DNA from: Megachile rotundata
Taxonomy: Eukaryota > Arthropoda > Insecta > Hymenoptera > Megachilidae
Reading direction: 5' to 3'
Assembly: GCF_050947335.1 (NCBI RefSeq)
Contig: NC_134991.1
Span: 9,362,001-9,426,000, forward strand
Length of the DNA: 64,000 bases
Below, piece after piece: positions 1-11,683 of the stretch. Within the stretch, counting starts at the first letter, position 1. Every line of letters begins with the position of its first letter. The position numbers were made by a program, and so were the translations under genes. Below the pieces are notes generated by a model. It saw only the letters and a program-made list of their open reading frames with translations, made no database searches and had not been told where the DNA came from.

Positions 1-1531
1 TTTAATTTTTGCATTAAAAGTTAAATATTTCTAAGAACAAAATAACTGATATCGATTTCAATTAAAGTTGAATAAAATTCTTGAATTTCGATTTCAGCTA
101 AAATTTCAATTAATTTTAAAATTTCATGGAATAAAATTCTACAATAGACTTAATTTCCCATTAATTTTAATATTAATTTAATTATTACTCGTATGGTAAA
201 TTTCTGGTATATGTACATGAAAAGATTTTCCAACTTTGGTTCGTTGTTAGAGAATCGAGGACAACCTGTATTTACGGTAACTGCTATTTAATGTCACAAA
301 GTAGACTTGAGATCGTGACAAAGATTCAGGAAATTTGCGATTAACTTCCACACGTAGGTACAGTCAAGAGCAAATCTGATTTCTCTAGAAAAAATATGAT
401 AATCGAGGAGAAGGCTTTTCACTTATTGAACCTTAAGGATTTTCTAGTGATTTTAAAATGTAGAGATTTAACAATTTTGAAATCTGCATATTTTGGAATT
501 TATTATACAAATCTTGAGTGGAGGAATTTGAAGATTTGGATACTTGAAAAGTAAGAAATTTGGAGATTTGACAATATTTAAAATTCGATATTTAGAAGTT
601 TGGTAATTTGAATATTCATAAATCTAGAAATTTGGGGATTTGACAATTCGGTTACCTAGAAATTAATGAATTTGATGAATTCTGAATGAATATGAAAATT
701 GAACAATATGATAATTAAAAAATTTAAAAACACGAGTATAGAAATTATAAAACGCATACGCATCCTTATTCAAAGAATAATATATTGCACTCGAGTGTAC
801 ATACGTGACACGAAGGTAGCTAATTGTAAGTAACATCGCCGTTTTAGAATGAAGAACGCGATCTGCACGCGTGTACGGCCATTATTCTTCCACACGTACA
901 CTCGGAAGCGTGACACCGGCGATATAAAATGAATTCTCGCTACTCTCAATTGCGCGTGCCTCAGAGATCATTTGCAATCGTGACTGGTATTTAATTTAAA
1001 AAAAAGCCTTTCGCTAAGTATCACCTCTTAAATAGACGATTACCAAGTACTTCAAGGCGAACGCAATTTAATCTACGCGCGACAGAGTTTCATGAATTCG
1101 GTATGCGTCGCAAATTACGAATTTGATAACTAGTATTTTTATGCTAATAGTGTTCATAAATATTTGATGTAATTCGATGTATATAGCACTAATTTCAGTA
1201 ACTTCAGTGAAACCTCCGGAATATAAAAATGGAGGATGAAATGTACATAGAAAGAGCTACGAAGGGAATACAAAATGAATCTCTTTGAAGCGAAAAAGAG
1301 GGACATGCGTATCGCTAATTATGTGGTCCAAGTAAAAATTCTGCAATAATTAAATCTTCCACTAATTGCATCATTAGCAAGACAAACGTGACCCGAATTT
1401 CGTCCAACCACGAAATCAACTAGGTTGCCAATTTACTTTGAAAAAATTCTACGGTAATTAATCGATGTACAAACAACTGAGAAGTTTAGTTTCTTTAGAA
1501 CTTAATTAATGTAGAACATTTTTAAACTAAC
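1..1531. other. AT-rich non-coding DNA
   Basis: No credible coding exon was seen. The stretch 480-720 is a degenerate run of short phrases of the type aaatttggagatttg. A patch of more balanced composition around 770-960 (acgcatacgcatcc, cacgcgtgtacgg) could be regulatory, but nothing recognisable supports that. If the minus-strand gene with exons at 3126-2758 and 1912-1532 continues, its next exon should lie here or left of the window; I could not identify it. Confidence 0.5.
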
Positions 1532-1912
1532 CTCTCCAACCTCACTGGTTTTCCCGGAGTCCGGTATCTCCTCGATCTCTGGAAACTGAAGAGTCTCCTT
1601 CACACTGGTCGTCAGTTCGACGATCTCGATCTCAACGGGAACTTCACGCTCTTGTTTTTCCTCCAACTTTGTCGTTGACAGTTCGGTGCTGTTCTCCGTC
1701 ACTGGGTCAAGGAGTGTTTCTTCATCGCCAAGAGACAATTCCCATCCCTTTACAACACCATCAACTAAGATCTTTTTCCAAGCTTTGAGATATGGTTCCG
1801 CTTCGACACCCTCGTTTATCACATCCGATTTTTCAGACACTTTTTCCTCGGTTTTGGCTTCGTCAGCGATACTTTCTTCTTTGAGGGACTCCGAATCGCA
1901 CGAGGGTGGGGT
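1532..1912 (-). CDS. Internal exon of an acidic protein, duplicated copy B
   Basis: A 381-base exon (127 codons) on the minus strand, phase 0 at both ends. The acceptor reads ttatttgcag before the first codon ACC; the donor is GAG followed by GTTAGT. The protein is strongly acidic and has the conserved block SEKSDVINE, then EAEPYLK, then ILVDGVVKGWEL, then ENSTELSTTKLEE and DSGKTSEVGE. It is an obvious paralogue of the exon at 2758-3126, with the same order of blocks. No signal peptide, membrane segment or known domain is visible, and I do not recognise the family. Low-complexity acidic sequence with short conserved motifs suggests a disordered linker. The start and end exons of the gene are not located. 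It may or may not belong to the gene with exons at 4848-5227 and 7131-7450; the phases do not join directly. Confidence 0.6.
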
Positions 1913-2103
1913 CTGCAAATAAAGTTTATTCAATGTGTAAGGTTTTTATTTTGATAAAGTAGCTTTGGAGTTAATGATTAGGCTTTTTGAGAGATGTTTT
2001 ATCAGAAGCATATGATCGAGTCGTAGAATTATTGCTAGTAGCGATTTGAAGCTGAAATTAGTGCGGATGCTGCAGCAGAAATGTCTTTGAAAATGGCCTT
2101 TGT

Positions 2104-2640
2104 TTGATAAAATCTTGAAGTACACAAATTTTCAAGTTTTCATTTTTTAAACATCCAAATTTTCATTTTTCAAAAACCTCAATTTTCAAATTTTTGTTGT
2201 ACGAAAACCTCAATTCTCAAATTTGTTAAAGAATCAAATTTCCAAGTGTTCATTTTTCAAAAACCTAAGTGTCCCAATTTACATTCTCTGAAAACCCAAA
2301 TTTCCAAATTCTCATTTTCCAAAAACCCGAACGTCCAACTTCTCATTTCCTAAATACTCAAATGTCCAAATTCTCATTTCCCAAAATCCCAAATTTCCAA
2401 ATCCTCATTCACCAAAAATACAAAGGTCCAAATTCTCATTTCCTAAGTATTAAAATTTCCAAATTCTCATTTTTCAAAAATCCAAACTTCCAACTTCCCA
2501 TTCACCAAAAATACAAAGGTCCAAATTCTCATTTCCTAAGTATTAAAATTTCCAAATTCTCATTTTTCAAAAATCCAAACTTCCAACTTCCCATTTCCTA
2601 AATACTCAAATGTCCAAATCCTCAAATCCAAAAACTCCTC
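2104..2640. repeat. Degenerate ~31-bp tandem repeat in the intron between the duplicated exons
   Basis: Repeats of the type CAAATTTCCAAATTCTCATT followed by a CAAAAACC-like end run through this stretch. The part 2405-2590 contains a longer, nearly perfect duplication (the block with accaaaaatacaaaggtcc occurs twice, about 90 bases apart). An open reading frame across it reflects only the repeat and is not a gene. Confidence 0.75.
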
Positions 2641-2757
2641 AAAACAAAACTTGACAAAATTTGTACCGTCCCCAATCTCAACTGCTCCAAACCAATTCGA
2701 GTATTGTTTATAAACAACAAAAAAGGAGAGGAATAGGATACAAATTTCGGAACTGAC

Positions 2758-3126
2758 CTCGACTTTACTGCTCTTTCCCGAATCCAGAATATCAAAATAT
2801 TGTGGAGTTTCTTTTACACTGGCCAGTTCATCGACCTCAGTCTCAACGGGAAGCTTTCGTTCTTGTTCCTCTTGCAACTTCGCCGTTGACACTTGGGTGC
2901 TGTTCTCCGCAGTTGGGTCAGGGAGTGCTTCTTCATCATCGAGCAACTCCCATCCCTGTACAACACCATCCACTAAGATAGGTTTAAGATACGGTTTCGC
3001 TTCAATCTCTTCGTTTATCACGTCTGATTTTTCTGAAAGCCCCTTTTCTTCTGTTTCTGTGTCGTCAGCACTTTTAGCGCGATTTATACTTTGAAGCAAC
3101 ACCGATGTGAACAATTGTGAAGCTGT
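2758..3126 (-). CDS. Internal exon of an acidic protein, duplicated copy A
   Basis: A 369-base exon (123 codons) on the minus strand, phase 0 at both ends. The acceptor is gattctgcttccag before ACA; the donor is GAG followed by GTCAGT. It encodes the same order of blocks as the exon at 1532-1912: ADDTETEEK, SEKSDVINEE, EAKPYLK, ILVDGVVQGWEL, ENSTQVSTAKLQEE, SVKET, DSGKSSKVE. By eye the two exons share well over half of their residues, with small insertions and deletions in the linkers. Because both are symmetric phase 0-0 exons, the transcript could include both, either or neither without breaking the frame. The upstream exon has not been found. Function unknown. Confidence 0.6.
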
Positions 3127-4440
3127 CTGGAAGCAGAATCGGATATCGGCTCAATATTCTGGGGAAAACTATACTAATACTAACTAATTGCCGATATCGA
3201 CCTTTTTCATGACTGATAAGTGTGTAATTTATGTTGCAAGGTTTTATTTGGAACAGTTATTGGACTACTAAGAATATTAAACACGCGGTATTTGGATTTT
3301 GGTAAATGACTATATTGGGGTTAGAAATCCCTCAACGGCGAATGATTTGAATATTTGAGAATTTGGGAATTTTGATATTCAGGAATTTAGAGATTTAGAA
3401 AAATAGGAATTTAACGATCATTTTCTAATAATTAAAATAATATAGAAAAGTTTTCCATTAAATTTATTTCGTACTGAATTTCAGTTCTCCATTATCTGCT
3501 TCAAAAATGTACTATTTCCTGAATAATTTCCTAGTGATTTCTTTCTATAATCTATTGTTTAACTTTCTTCACTGCGATTTCAGTGAACAATTCAATTTTT
3601 GAATATTATAAATTATGTATACGTTACATATGGTACACATGAATTTTGGAAAGACACGACACAAAAAAGTTGGGAAACACTGCTTTAAATGATACTGATT
3701 GCATCAATTTAGGGGACTAAAAAAGCGGGAATGCGGGATATAAAGGAAACTATAAATACAACTCGAGTTGGAAAGCAGAAAGATTGAAATCTAATTGAGT
3801 GGTGTAAAAAGTATCTTCGACTATCCGAGGTTATAGCCGTTCATAAATGTAATTAAAGTTGGAGCTAAATTTAGATGCTGTTTAATCGTTTAACAGGTCT
3901 GCTTACGGAACATCTTTGCCATTCAGTGGCGTCTGGTCTTCAAATGAGATTTACAGTTATGGGTAACTGATAGGTTATGTTTCTATGTATTTTGATATAT
4001 TCGAGTTTTGAAATTTCATTTTGAGTAGCTTATTTTGATTATGTCGTCGGAGATCTTGAGAAGTTTTGTTTTAGTATTAAAAACTGCTTTTTGTCTGTGA
4101 ATGATCTGCTAAATAAGTGGTCAGTAGAGTGTAATTTATATAACAAGAAAAATTTCTGAATTTATAAATTATTTTTTTAATTTAACAAGTTTCAAAATTC
4201 GTATATGTTCAAATCTCTAAATTTTTAGATTTTTAAATTTGAGAATTTTAAAATTTGGAAATTTGCAAATTTAGGAATTTGGTAGCTTAGAAATTTGGAG
4301 ATTTGCAAATTTAGGAACTTGAGAACTAAGAAATTTGGAAATTTGGACATTTGCAAAACTTAGGAATTACGAAATTATTAAATAACTAAATTGAAAAATA
4401 TGAAACCTTTCAAATTGTCAAATTGCCAAATTCTCACGTT
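3127..4440. other. AT-rich non-coding DNA, probably intronic
   Basis: No open frame with exon-like composition. The stretch 4170-4400 contains short phrases aaatttggaaatttgcaaattt in the G-rich orientation, the opposite of the C-rich orientation used just downstream at 4441-4680. Nothing else stands out. Confidence 0.5.
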
Positions 4441-4640
4441 TCCTATCCTTAATTCTCTAAATTTCTGAACATCCAAATTCACATATTGTCACATCTTTGA
4501 CTTCCTAAATTTCTGAACATCCAACTACACATATTGTCACATCTTTGACTTCCTAAATTTCTGAACATCCAACTACACATATTGTCACATCTTTGACTTC
4601 CTAAATTTCTGAACATCCAACTACACATATTGTCAAATCT
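4441..4640. repeat. 48-bp tandem repeat, about four copies
   Basis: The unit contains ctgaacatccaactacacat then attgtcacatctttgacttc. Copies start near 4465, 4512, 4561 and 4609; the middle ones are essentially identical and the outer ones diverged, which suggests recent expansion. It lies about 200 bases beyond the 3' end of the coding exon at 4848-5227 on the minus strand, so it could lie in that gene's 3' UTR. Confidence 0.8.
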
Positions 4641-4847
4641 TTAAATTCTTAAATTTCCAAATCCATTCCCCATCACCAATGTCCACTAAATGTCTAACTT
4701 TCAAAATTATTAAATTTCCCCAAAATTCTCCTAAATTCCTTCCCACCGAAGTCTCCATATATCTCTGTCAGTCACTAAACACAATTCTTCCGAGCAAAAA
4801 TCTCATCTGCCATTTTCAAAGCAAGCATATCTCCCTCAACCAACAGG

Positions 4848-5227
4848 TTATTCTCCCCGACTAGAAATCCGATCGTCGCAAAAACAAACACCAAGGCAGA
4901 CACACATTACAGCGAGAAGCAGTGAAAATCCAATTACCGGTATTATATAAGGTTTCTTGTAAAAGTTCTTCTTCTCGTTCTCCTGCACGCACAGGTAGTT
5001 GTCCTCTTCGGTAAGTCGCGTGTCGAAGTCGTTGAGCCACGGGTAATCCAGTTCGTCTTCGTTCAGATGCGTTGGCCACAATTGAGACGGTTTCAGGTGT
5101 TGAAAGCCTAAATAGTTAGGGTTGACGATACCACGCCAACCAGAAAGAGGACTTCTTTCCTCGGAACAGCCGGACCAATCAGGCGGTGTCCACTCATGAA
5201 ACGAGTCTTCGCGAGAAGAGTTACGCC
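4848..5227 (-). CDS. Terminal coding exon, C-terminal membrane-anchored protein
   Basis: Minus strand. The preferred acceptor is attccgcag at 5228, so the exon starts with two bases that complete a phase-1 codon; it then reads 125 codons and stops at TAA (4848-4850). The open frame starts just upstream of this acceptor (TGA upstream). The protein has a Trp/Pro/Cys-containing stretch (EWTPPDWSGCSEE), an acidic region, and near its end one clear membrane segment, roughly exon residues 93-116 (PYIIPVIGFSLLLAVMCVCL...). A Cys-rich inner edge (CVCLGVCFC) and a 10-residue tail follow. Cysteines at the membrane edge are often palmitoylated (inference). An alternative acceptor at ctatttag (just before 5114) has the same phase. 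With the exons at 7450-7131 and 11439-11368 the phases give a 252-residue protein with no visible signal peptide. I do not recognise the family. Confidence 0.5.
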
Positions 5228-5376
5228 CTGCGGAATTTCATGCTCGTTGCACATTGCCGGAATACTGAATAATCGTGGCGAGGCTACTGACTCATTGCAA
5301 CACACCAGACACTCGACCAAGGGGATTTTAATTCAATCGTCTGATTAACATACGCGACAGCTAAACGTTTCTACGT

Positions 5377-6095
5377 ATACAGGCTGATTCATCTATGTAT
5401 TGGTAGCTCTGGTAACTCGATTAACTTCTTGGATGAAATTTTTCAGTTACTATATTTTTTAACTTTTTACTAATTTTTCTTGAGCTTAGAAACTGTTTGG
5501 ATTTGTGAAGAATTTAATCTGTAAGTTATCAAATCGTTAAAAATTAAAAAATTCCTAAATCATTGAATTCTTAAACTCCTGAACTCTTAAAGACTACAAC
5601 ATTTAAATTTTCATATCTCAAATTTAATTTTGTAACTGTAAAAGATTTGTCAAATGAAAACGCATATAACAATTACTTTATTAAAAAATTTAAATAATTT
5701 CCTAATAGTATTCCAGTTCACACAATAGCGTATTCGAAAATGTATTTTGAAGTTCGAAAAAGTTTAACATTTGGAGTCTACTAAAAGTTGCAAAGTTATA
5801 GATTGAATAAATAAGTAAATAATCGAAAGATTTAAGCAAACAAAAAAATGTCAGAAAAAAATTGATAAAAACCTGTAATATCTATTATTGCCGGTCACAT
5901 AATCGTCGATTTTTATGAACATAAACATACGAAGAAGCAACGTGCTATAAACAGATACGCTGCTGGAGACTTTAATCGAGTGCATGTGTGCTTTCGGAAT
6001 TTTTAACCTCACTTTTCTTAAAAACGTAATACACTATTTTGTACATACATATTTCTACTTTTCCTCGTTTCAGATTTCACCCTGTATACGCGATT
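5377..6095. mobile_element. Possible TA-flanked inverted-repeat element (weak)
   Basis: The left end reads TACAGGCTGATTCAT after TA; the right end reads ATTTCACCCTGTA before TA, so the ends are inverted over about 13 bases with mismatches. The ends resemble those of the better-supported element at 9645-10306 (TACAGG...CCTGTA). The interior is AT-rich with no coding capacity. The short, imperfect repeat makes this tentative. Confidence 0.3.
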
Positions 6096-7130
6096 GCATG
6101 TACAATGTATGCACAGTGTATCTGCATCATTAAACCATGAAATTCATGGTTAATGTCAAGGGCGACGTCATTCTTAGAAGGCCTAGGGACCACTATTAAA
6201 TATCGAAGTTCGTGACTTTTATGACAACAGAATATACTGAATTATATTTCCTTTTCTAACTATTATAAATGCATTTTTAATTAGAAGAGAAAATACATTC
6301 TTCTATAAGTGAAAATATGATAATGTCTTGTTAATTTTATTTTCGTGCATGAATGATTTTCGTGCTTTAACGCAAAGTTGAAATCACGTCGATTTTGATG
6401 AAAATACGAACAGTGAAAGTGTTTAAATCAAATGAAAGTAGTATATTTATAGCGAAATCTGCATACAATTCTTCAGTTTTATCATTGTAGCATTCAATGT
6501 TGAAAAGAAATTTCTTTCAAGTAGATTCGAACTTGAGTCAAAATATTTGAAGTTCGAACCGTATACTATTATACTATATTGCAGCAGAAATATTTGTAGT
6601 AAATTCTAGTGTAATAATATTTAATAATATTTTGTAATAATGTATTTTAGTGACATACATATTATTTATTTAGCGAGTACATTTGTGTACTCTTATTGCG
6701 TACATTAGTTCGGTAGTAAATAATTAGTTATCTTAAATTATAGATAACTAATCTTTAGATTAAATTATTAATTTAGGATTAAATTATAGATATGATTATC
6801 ATATTATCACAGAGGATTATCGTCACATCGTCGCATAGGAATATTGTCACACTAATACTACAATTTAATTGAAATTTACGCTTCAGGATCAAAAGCTTCA
6901 TTTCGCAGTAAATAGTCACAGAACTGTAAAATAAATTCTGAAGGTCTCAAAATTCTAAACTAAACTTACAGTCACATTACCACATAAATTCTCAAAGTTA
7001 CAAACTTGCCAAATAAACTCATTAAGTCACAAAATTACAAAATGTACAAAATAAATTGCCAAATAAATAAATGAAAGTTTACAAATAAATAATTGAAAAT
7101 ATAAATGACAGTAAATATAATTAAAATTAC
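6096..7130 (-). other. AT-rich intron
   Basis: Lies between the exon at 7131-7450 and the exon at 4848-5227 on the minus strand. No exon-like frame was seen. The sequence is AT-rich, with several degenerate repeats of tttagattaaattat-like text around 6720-6790. Confidence 0.45.
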
Positions 7131-7450
7131 CTTCGTAATCGGTGAGGCTCTCGTCGGAACTGTTTCTGTGTATGCCAGGGGACGTCAGATTGTTATTCAA
7201 ACTCTCGTTGTCGTTGTCGTTGTCGTTCACGTTCTCGTTCGAGGTATCGATCTGCACGTTCTCGCGAGTGATAGCGAGAGATGACCACGTGGTGGTATCC
7301 TCGGCGACACGGAAATCGTCGTTGTCCTCCAAGATGAAATCGGTGGACGAGGAACTCCTGGTGACCGAGGCAGCGTTCGTCAACGAGATGTCGTTGCGAT
7401 TTTCGATTTCCTCGCTGATCGGCTGGTTCTGCTCGCTCCTACGAAGCTGA
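7131..7450 (-). CDS. Internal exon, Ser/Asn/Asp-rich region of the membrane-anchored protein
   Basis: A 320-base minus-strand exon. The acceptor is cctctgtctcgctcgcag at 7451, with a good pyrimidine tract; the donor is GAAG followed by GTAATT at 7130. It starts with one base completing a codon and ends after the first base of a codon. It therefore joins in frame to the exon ending at 11368 (two bases left over) and to the exon starting at 5227 (two bases needed). The encoded 106 residues are polar and low-complexity: QLRRSEQNQPISEEIENRND, a Ser-rich stretch (SVTRSSSSTDF), and an Asn/Asp repeat (NENVNDNDNDNESLNNN) from a CGTTGT-type codon run. Such sequence is usually disordered and often phosphorylated; that is inference. 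GC content is far above the flanking introns. No known domain is seen. Confidence 0.6.
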
Positions 7451-9480
7451 CTGCGAGCGAGACAGAGGAATGAGTCCAAGTGGATCGATACGTTCCGTTA
7501 GCCGCGGCCCATACGATCTATGACGATGCAAATATAGGCAGCACACCTACGTAAGAACGTCTGCGAGGTGGCACGAGCTACTCTGCTCACCCACATGAAC
7601 GCACTTCGTCAGGGTATTCTCTCGTTCAACCGCTTCAGATTCTCCAACACGAGGAATCAATCACGACTCATCAAGTTTGTTTATTTAACACTTTGACTGT
7701 CATATCATTAAAATTTGCGAGAACCTTAAATTTCGATACAATTCTAATAACTATATTATTAAAAATTTGTTCGCTTTTTAACCGACTTCGAAAAAGGAGG
7801 AGAATTACTATTTTATTTACTTTCAATTTTGTTAATTTTGATAACAAAATCCATGTTAATTCCAGTCTAACTAATCCTAGTAAGTTTTAAATCTTTTTAG
7901 CTATAATTTTTCGAAGAACAATATACTGAAAGAACAATAAGAAAAATACGTGAAGTTCCCCTAAAAAATGAAAAATATCCAAGCTCGTTGCAGTCGAATT
8001 TGAGGATCGATTAAGAAAATACCAACAGTGCGTGAATGTGCGTGGATGTGCAATTTCATCGATGGGACTATTGATATTTTGCATGACGTGTAAATCGAAC
8101 AATCGTTTTTAAGCCATCGAATTCCATTTCTAAGTGTCGCGTGTTATACAAATAAAACTCGCAATGATCTCGTGCACACAGCATAATCTTTTTTAAACAT
8201 CGTTCGAAGTGAGTTATGTGAATCTATCTCAAGCGATTTGGATCTTAAGCTGGGTTTACACGTTCATACAACTTGCATAAACGGACTTATACATATCATA
8301 GAATTTGTACAAGCAGATTGTTAGGTAAGTATGAAGAGAAATGTCAAGTGTCGGATAATTATTATCTACACGGAGATAACGAAGCTAATTGAGTGTACAG
8401 ATATATGTTGAAGTTCATCTACCCGTGTCAATGTGTGTACAGCTATCAACTTTCTAAGGAGAAATAAATTTTAATTGGATGAAATAATAATTTCTATTGG
8501 ATTTCATTTTTGGGAACGCTATTAATTTACGAAAGGAATTTATTTTGTTGGATACTAGTAATTTGTAATTAATAACTGTTGATGGTACTAGTTAACTGAA
8601 ATGGATGTAATTATTAATTAAAAAAATTGAATAAAAATTTATAATATAATCCGTTATAATTAGGAATTCATACTTTTTGGAGTTACAAATTTTTATTCTT
8701 CCATATTTGCAAATTTTCAAATTTTTAAATCACTAATTTTCAAATTTCTAAATTCCCAAATCTTCAAACACCAATTGTTAAAATTTAACATTTCCAAATT
8801 TTTAATCGTATAAACTTCCAAAAGTTACAATCTGAAATTTCGAATTTTCAAATTTCCAAATTTCTAACTCCCAAATTTCTAAATCTTCAGTTTCCAACTT
8901 GTAAAATCTCTAAATTCGAAATAGAGAAATACTCAAATTTCCAAATTTCCAAATTTATAAAATTTAAAATCTTTCATTCTCAAATCCCATAATTTTCAAA
9001 TTTCCAAGTTTTCCAAGTTCCCAAACTTTTTAATTCCATCATTCCTAAATCTCAATTCTCAATTTTAAAATCCCTAAATTCCCAAATTCTCAAATTCACT
9101 TCTAAATTCGCAACATCTGCAAATTTTCAAAAATCCAAATCTTAAATTAAAAGTGCAAATGGTTAACCAAATAAAAAAAAACCTATCAAAACCTATTTAC
9201 TTCATTTCCAAGAATTTGCATCCAACTCCTCCAATAAACCCAAACTGCATAATCGTGTAAACTCAGTTGAACGAAAGTAAAACACCGCACAAAAAGTACA
9301 TAAAAATTCCGTGTAATTGATCGTTAAATGCAGGTACAATCGCAAGGAAAACAAATGAATCTTTGTATCGTACATCGTTAACGAGACAAGAACGCGTAAC
9401 AATGATTGTTTGTTCAACGAGCTTGCACCTTTGATGAATAGGGGGTGGTAAAATCATTCATGCGACAATCACTTGTTGCG
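7451..9480. other. Non-coding DNA: probable long intron with degenerate repeat
   Basis: The first 200 bases (7451-7650) remain GC-rich and could be regulatory or an unrecognised exon edge. The remainder is AT-rich. From about 8690 to 9160 it is a degenerate array of short units such as caaatttccaaatttctaa and caaattttcaaatttc. No coding exon is supported. Confidence 0.5.
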
Positions 9481-9484
9481 ATCT

Positions 9485-9532
9485 GTTACGTGTGTCTGTG
9501 TGTCTGTGTATGTGTGTCGTTGTATGTGCGCT
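9485..9532. repeat. GT-rich simple sequence
   Basis: A run of gtgtctgtgtgtctgtgta and variants, a typical imperfect TG/TC microsatellite about 48 bases long, just left of the inverted-repeat element at 9645. Confidence 0.7.
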
Positions 9533-9642
9533 GTTTGATGCGTTCGATCAATGGACATGGATAAATATTTACAAACGAAGACATCGATAAACAAAATCTA
9601 GACGAGATATTATATTCTGGTCAACATCATAAGAAGCACGTA

Positions 9643-10308
9643 TATACAGGACGTATCAATTAAAGCGGTCCTCTCGAGTATCTCCGAAACCGATATCAGA
9701 AAATGTTTCTAATAAAAGTTCAATAATTTGGAGTGTGACATTCTTAATTAGTCTTCTGTAGGAGGCGCCAAGGGCATTTGAAGGTCACCTCTATTTTTTT
9801 AATGGAACCATATATTTTTTTATAACTATGTGAACAATTATTCTTTGCAGAAAATTAAGGTATATTGAAAAGTTTAGGAAATATTTTGAAATTAAGATAG
9901 TATTGTTGTGGCATGATTACTGATAATATTATGAAGAACTCTGCTTTGGATGTTTTTAAATTGATCTTTATTTTGCAAGTAGTTTATTACTATAGTAACA
10001 TTACAGTAGATACAGCGTTTTCAAAATATCAAACACATAAACATTGGTAAACAATGGCAGGTTAAAATTAAAATATATTTTGAATCAATTTCTTCATATA
10101 AGTAGGTCAGTATTTTTTTATAGAAAGTAATGATGTATTGAAAAATACGCGGATCAATTAAAAAAAAATTAGAGTTACCTTCTCCAACTACAAAAAGACA
10201 GTTGATTACGTCTCCTTCGAAACCATTTCACTTTTACACAAAGCATTTTCTGGAATAATAATTTCGTAGATATTCGAGAGGACTGCTTTGAATGAAACAC
10301 CCTGTATA
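9643..10308. mobile_element. Non-autonomous TA-flanked inverted-repeat transposon (mariner/Tc1-type MITE)
   Basis: The element 9645-10306 (662 bp) begins TACAGGACGTATCAATTAAA and ends with the inverse, TTTGAATGAAACACCCTGTA. Reading inward, left GCGGTCCTCTCGAGTATCTC pairs with the inverse of right GATATTCGAGAGGACTGCTT, so the inverted repeat extends over about 43 bases with roughly four fifths matching. A TA dinucleotide flanks each side, as expected for the target duplication of the Tc1/mariner superfamily (known of the family). The interior is AT-rich and has no transposase frame, so it would need a transposase in trans. It is inserted in the long intron of the minus-strand gene. Terminal divergence indicates an old copy. 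Confidence 0.7.
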
Positions 10309-11367
10309 TCTTGAATGCGTGAATGAAACAGAAAAGAAAGGAAAGTACGAACGGTAAACTGTATCAAAAAAGGGGGACCGTTTAGAGTCAACACTAACCT
10401 TATGGTTTTTCCTTTTCAGAAAATGCCATGGCATTGCTAATAATAAGGTACGGAATAAATATTCTACAATTTACACTAGATAAGTAACATTTAAAGCTAC
10501 TCATTGCTAGATCTCATTGTCGGTGAAACTACTTGACTGAAAGTGATCTAATTGTACTAATTCTACCAAGAATCTCTTCGTTGTCAAGTTGGACAGAGAA
10601 AATTCTACTTGAATCACGCTAAAATAAACGGAGAATAAAAATATGGTTGCACTAAATAAGGTCTTTTTATACTACAGTATTAATCGCTCAACGTTTTACC
10701 TGTATTTGTACATTAATTATGGATGAGGTGAATCGATTATTTCCACGGAAGATTAAACGATACAAACGACATCAAACAAAGCACGTTAAACCACGCCGTT
10801 GTACAATAACGAGCAAAACTGAACAAATTTCATGTCATTCAAATGTTCCTTACATAATACTGTGTAAGAGTTTTTGGCAACGGTAAATGTCATTTAAAGG
10901 GCATTCTCGATGATACAATTTAATATTTAGTACCTATGTATTAAACATGTCAAATATTTAAGAACTTACGAGAATTACAAAAAATATAACTGAAAATCAA
11001 TTAGCAGTAATTTACTGAAAATTGTGAAAACGAATGAGTAGCACGATATAGCCACGTATTTCTAACCTAATATCACATAAACCTGTTCCGTTTTGCTGCT
11101 TATCATACACAGACACCGACAATCAACGAAACTTCGTTTCTCCGAAAACAAGAACTCGCAAATTAATAACCTGCGGAACATAAATGCCACAAGTAGTAGC
11201 TAAAGAATCCAGAAAATCGGTGAAATCGCGAGGTCCAATTTGTCGAATATCGCAGTAAGTCACAAAAAGCTCGAGGATGAACGAAAGCGACGTCGAGACG
11301 AATCAATTGGCTACAGGACAAGAGTACAAGAGATATATATATAGAGTTAGAGAATGGTAGCACTTAC
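10309..11367. other. Non-coding intron sequence
   Basis: AT-rich, no supported exon. A plus-strand acceptor-like ttatggtttttccttttcag at about 10421 and a donor-like AAG/GTACGG 28 bases later look like a tiny exon, but there is nothing else to support a plus-strand gene here. Confidence 0.4.
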
Positions 11368-11439
11368 TTGTTGTTCAGTCCTCCAGGATGCAGCGGCAAC
11401 GAGACGACGGCCTCCCTGATCCGCATATCGGATTCTCGT
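11368..11439 (-). CDS. First coding exon (start ATG at 11426-11424) of the membrane-anchored protein
   Basis: A 72-base minus-strand exon: acceptor ctgttttcag at 11440, donor CAA followed by GTAAGTGC at 11367, both strong. An ATG at 11426-11424 opens a frame reading MRIREAVVSLPLHPGGLNN and leaves two bases (AA). These join with the single base at the start of the exon at 7450 to make Asn. The three-exon model then has 759 coding bases including the stop, a whole number of codons, which is mild support for the model. The N-terminus is not signal-peptide-like. Another ATG in the upstream exon (11693-11691) leads, after splicing, to a short frame that stops inside this exon and overlaps this start, so it could act as an upstream ORF. 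Confidence 0.5.
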
Positions 11440-11683
11440 CTGAAAACAGTTCGAATAAAGCTTGCTTGTCACTCCCTCGGAGTGTTGCTCGTGACACGTA
11501 CACGCACACGTTACAACACCGCGAACCGCGTGGTGTTCATCGATCCCGCGGGATCATTTTCGCGGAGCAACGACAACGAAAGGGAGCAAAGGGAAAAACG
11601 CTAGCGTGCTCCGAATCGATCGTACGAGCTCAAGTTCCTCTAACTGGACGAACACCATCAAGGAAAAAGGGAATGGGACTCAC

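Noticed and set aside
5108..5330. An alternative minus-strand frame (CLVCCNESVASPRLFS...) overlapping the terminal exon of the membrane protein.
   Set aside because: It ends in a stop at 5108 and has no donor in a phase that fits the neighbouring exons. The other frame continues into the membrane segment and fits the upstream exon's phase.
10421..10455. A tiny plus-strand exon with good acceptor and donor.
   Set aside because: Isolated; nothing else on the plus strand nearby supports a gene.
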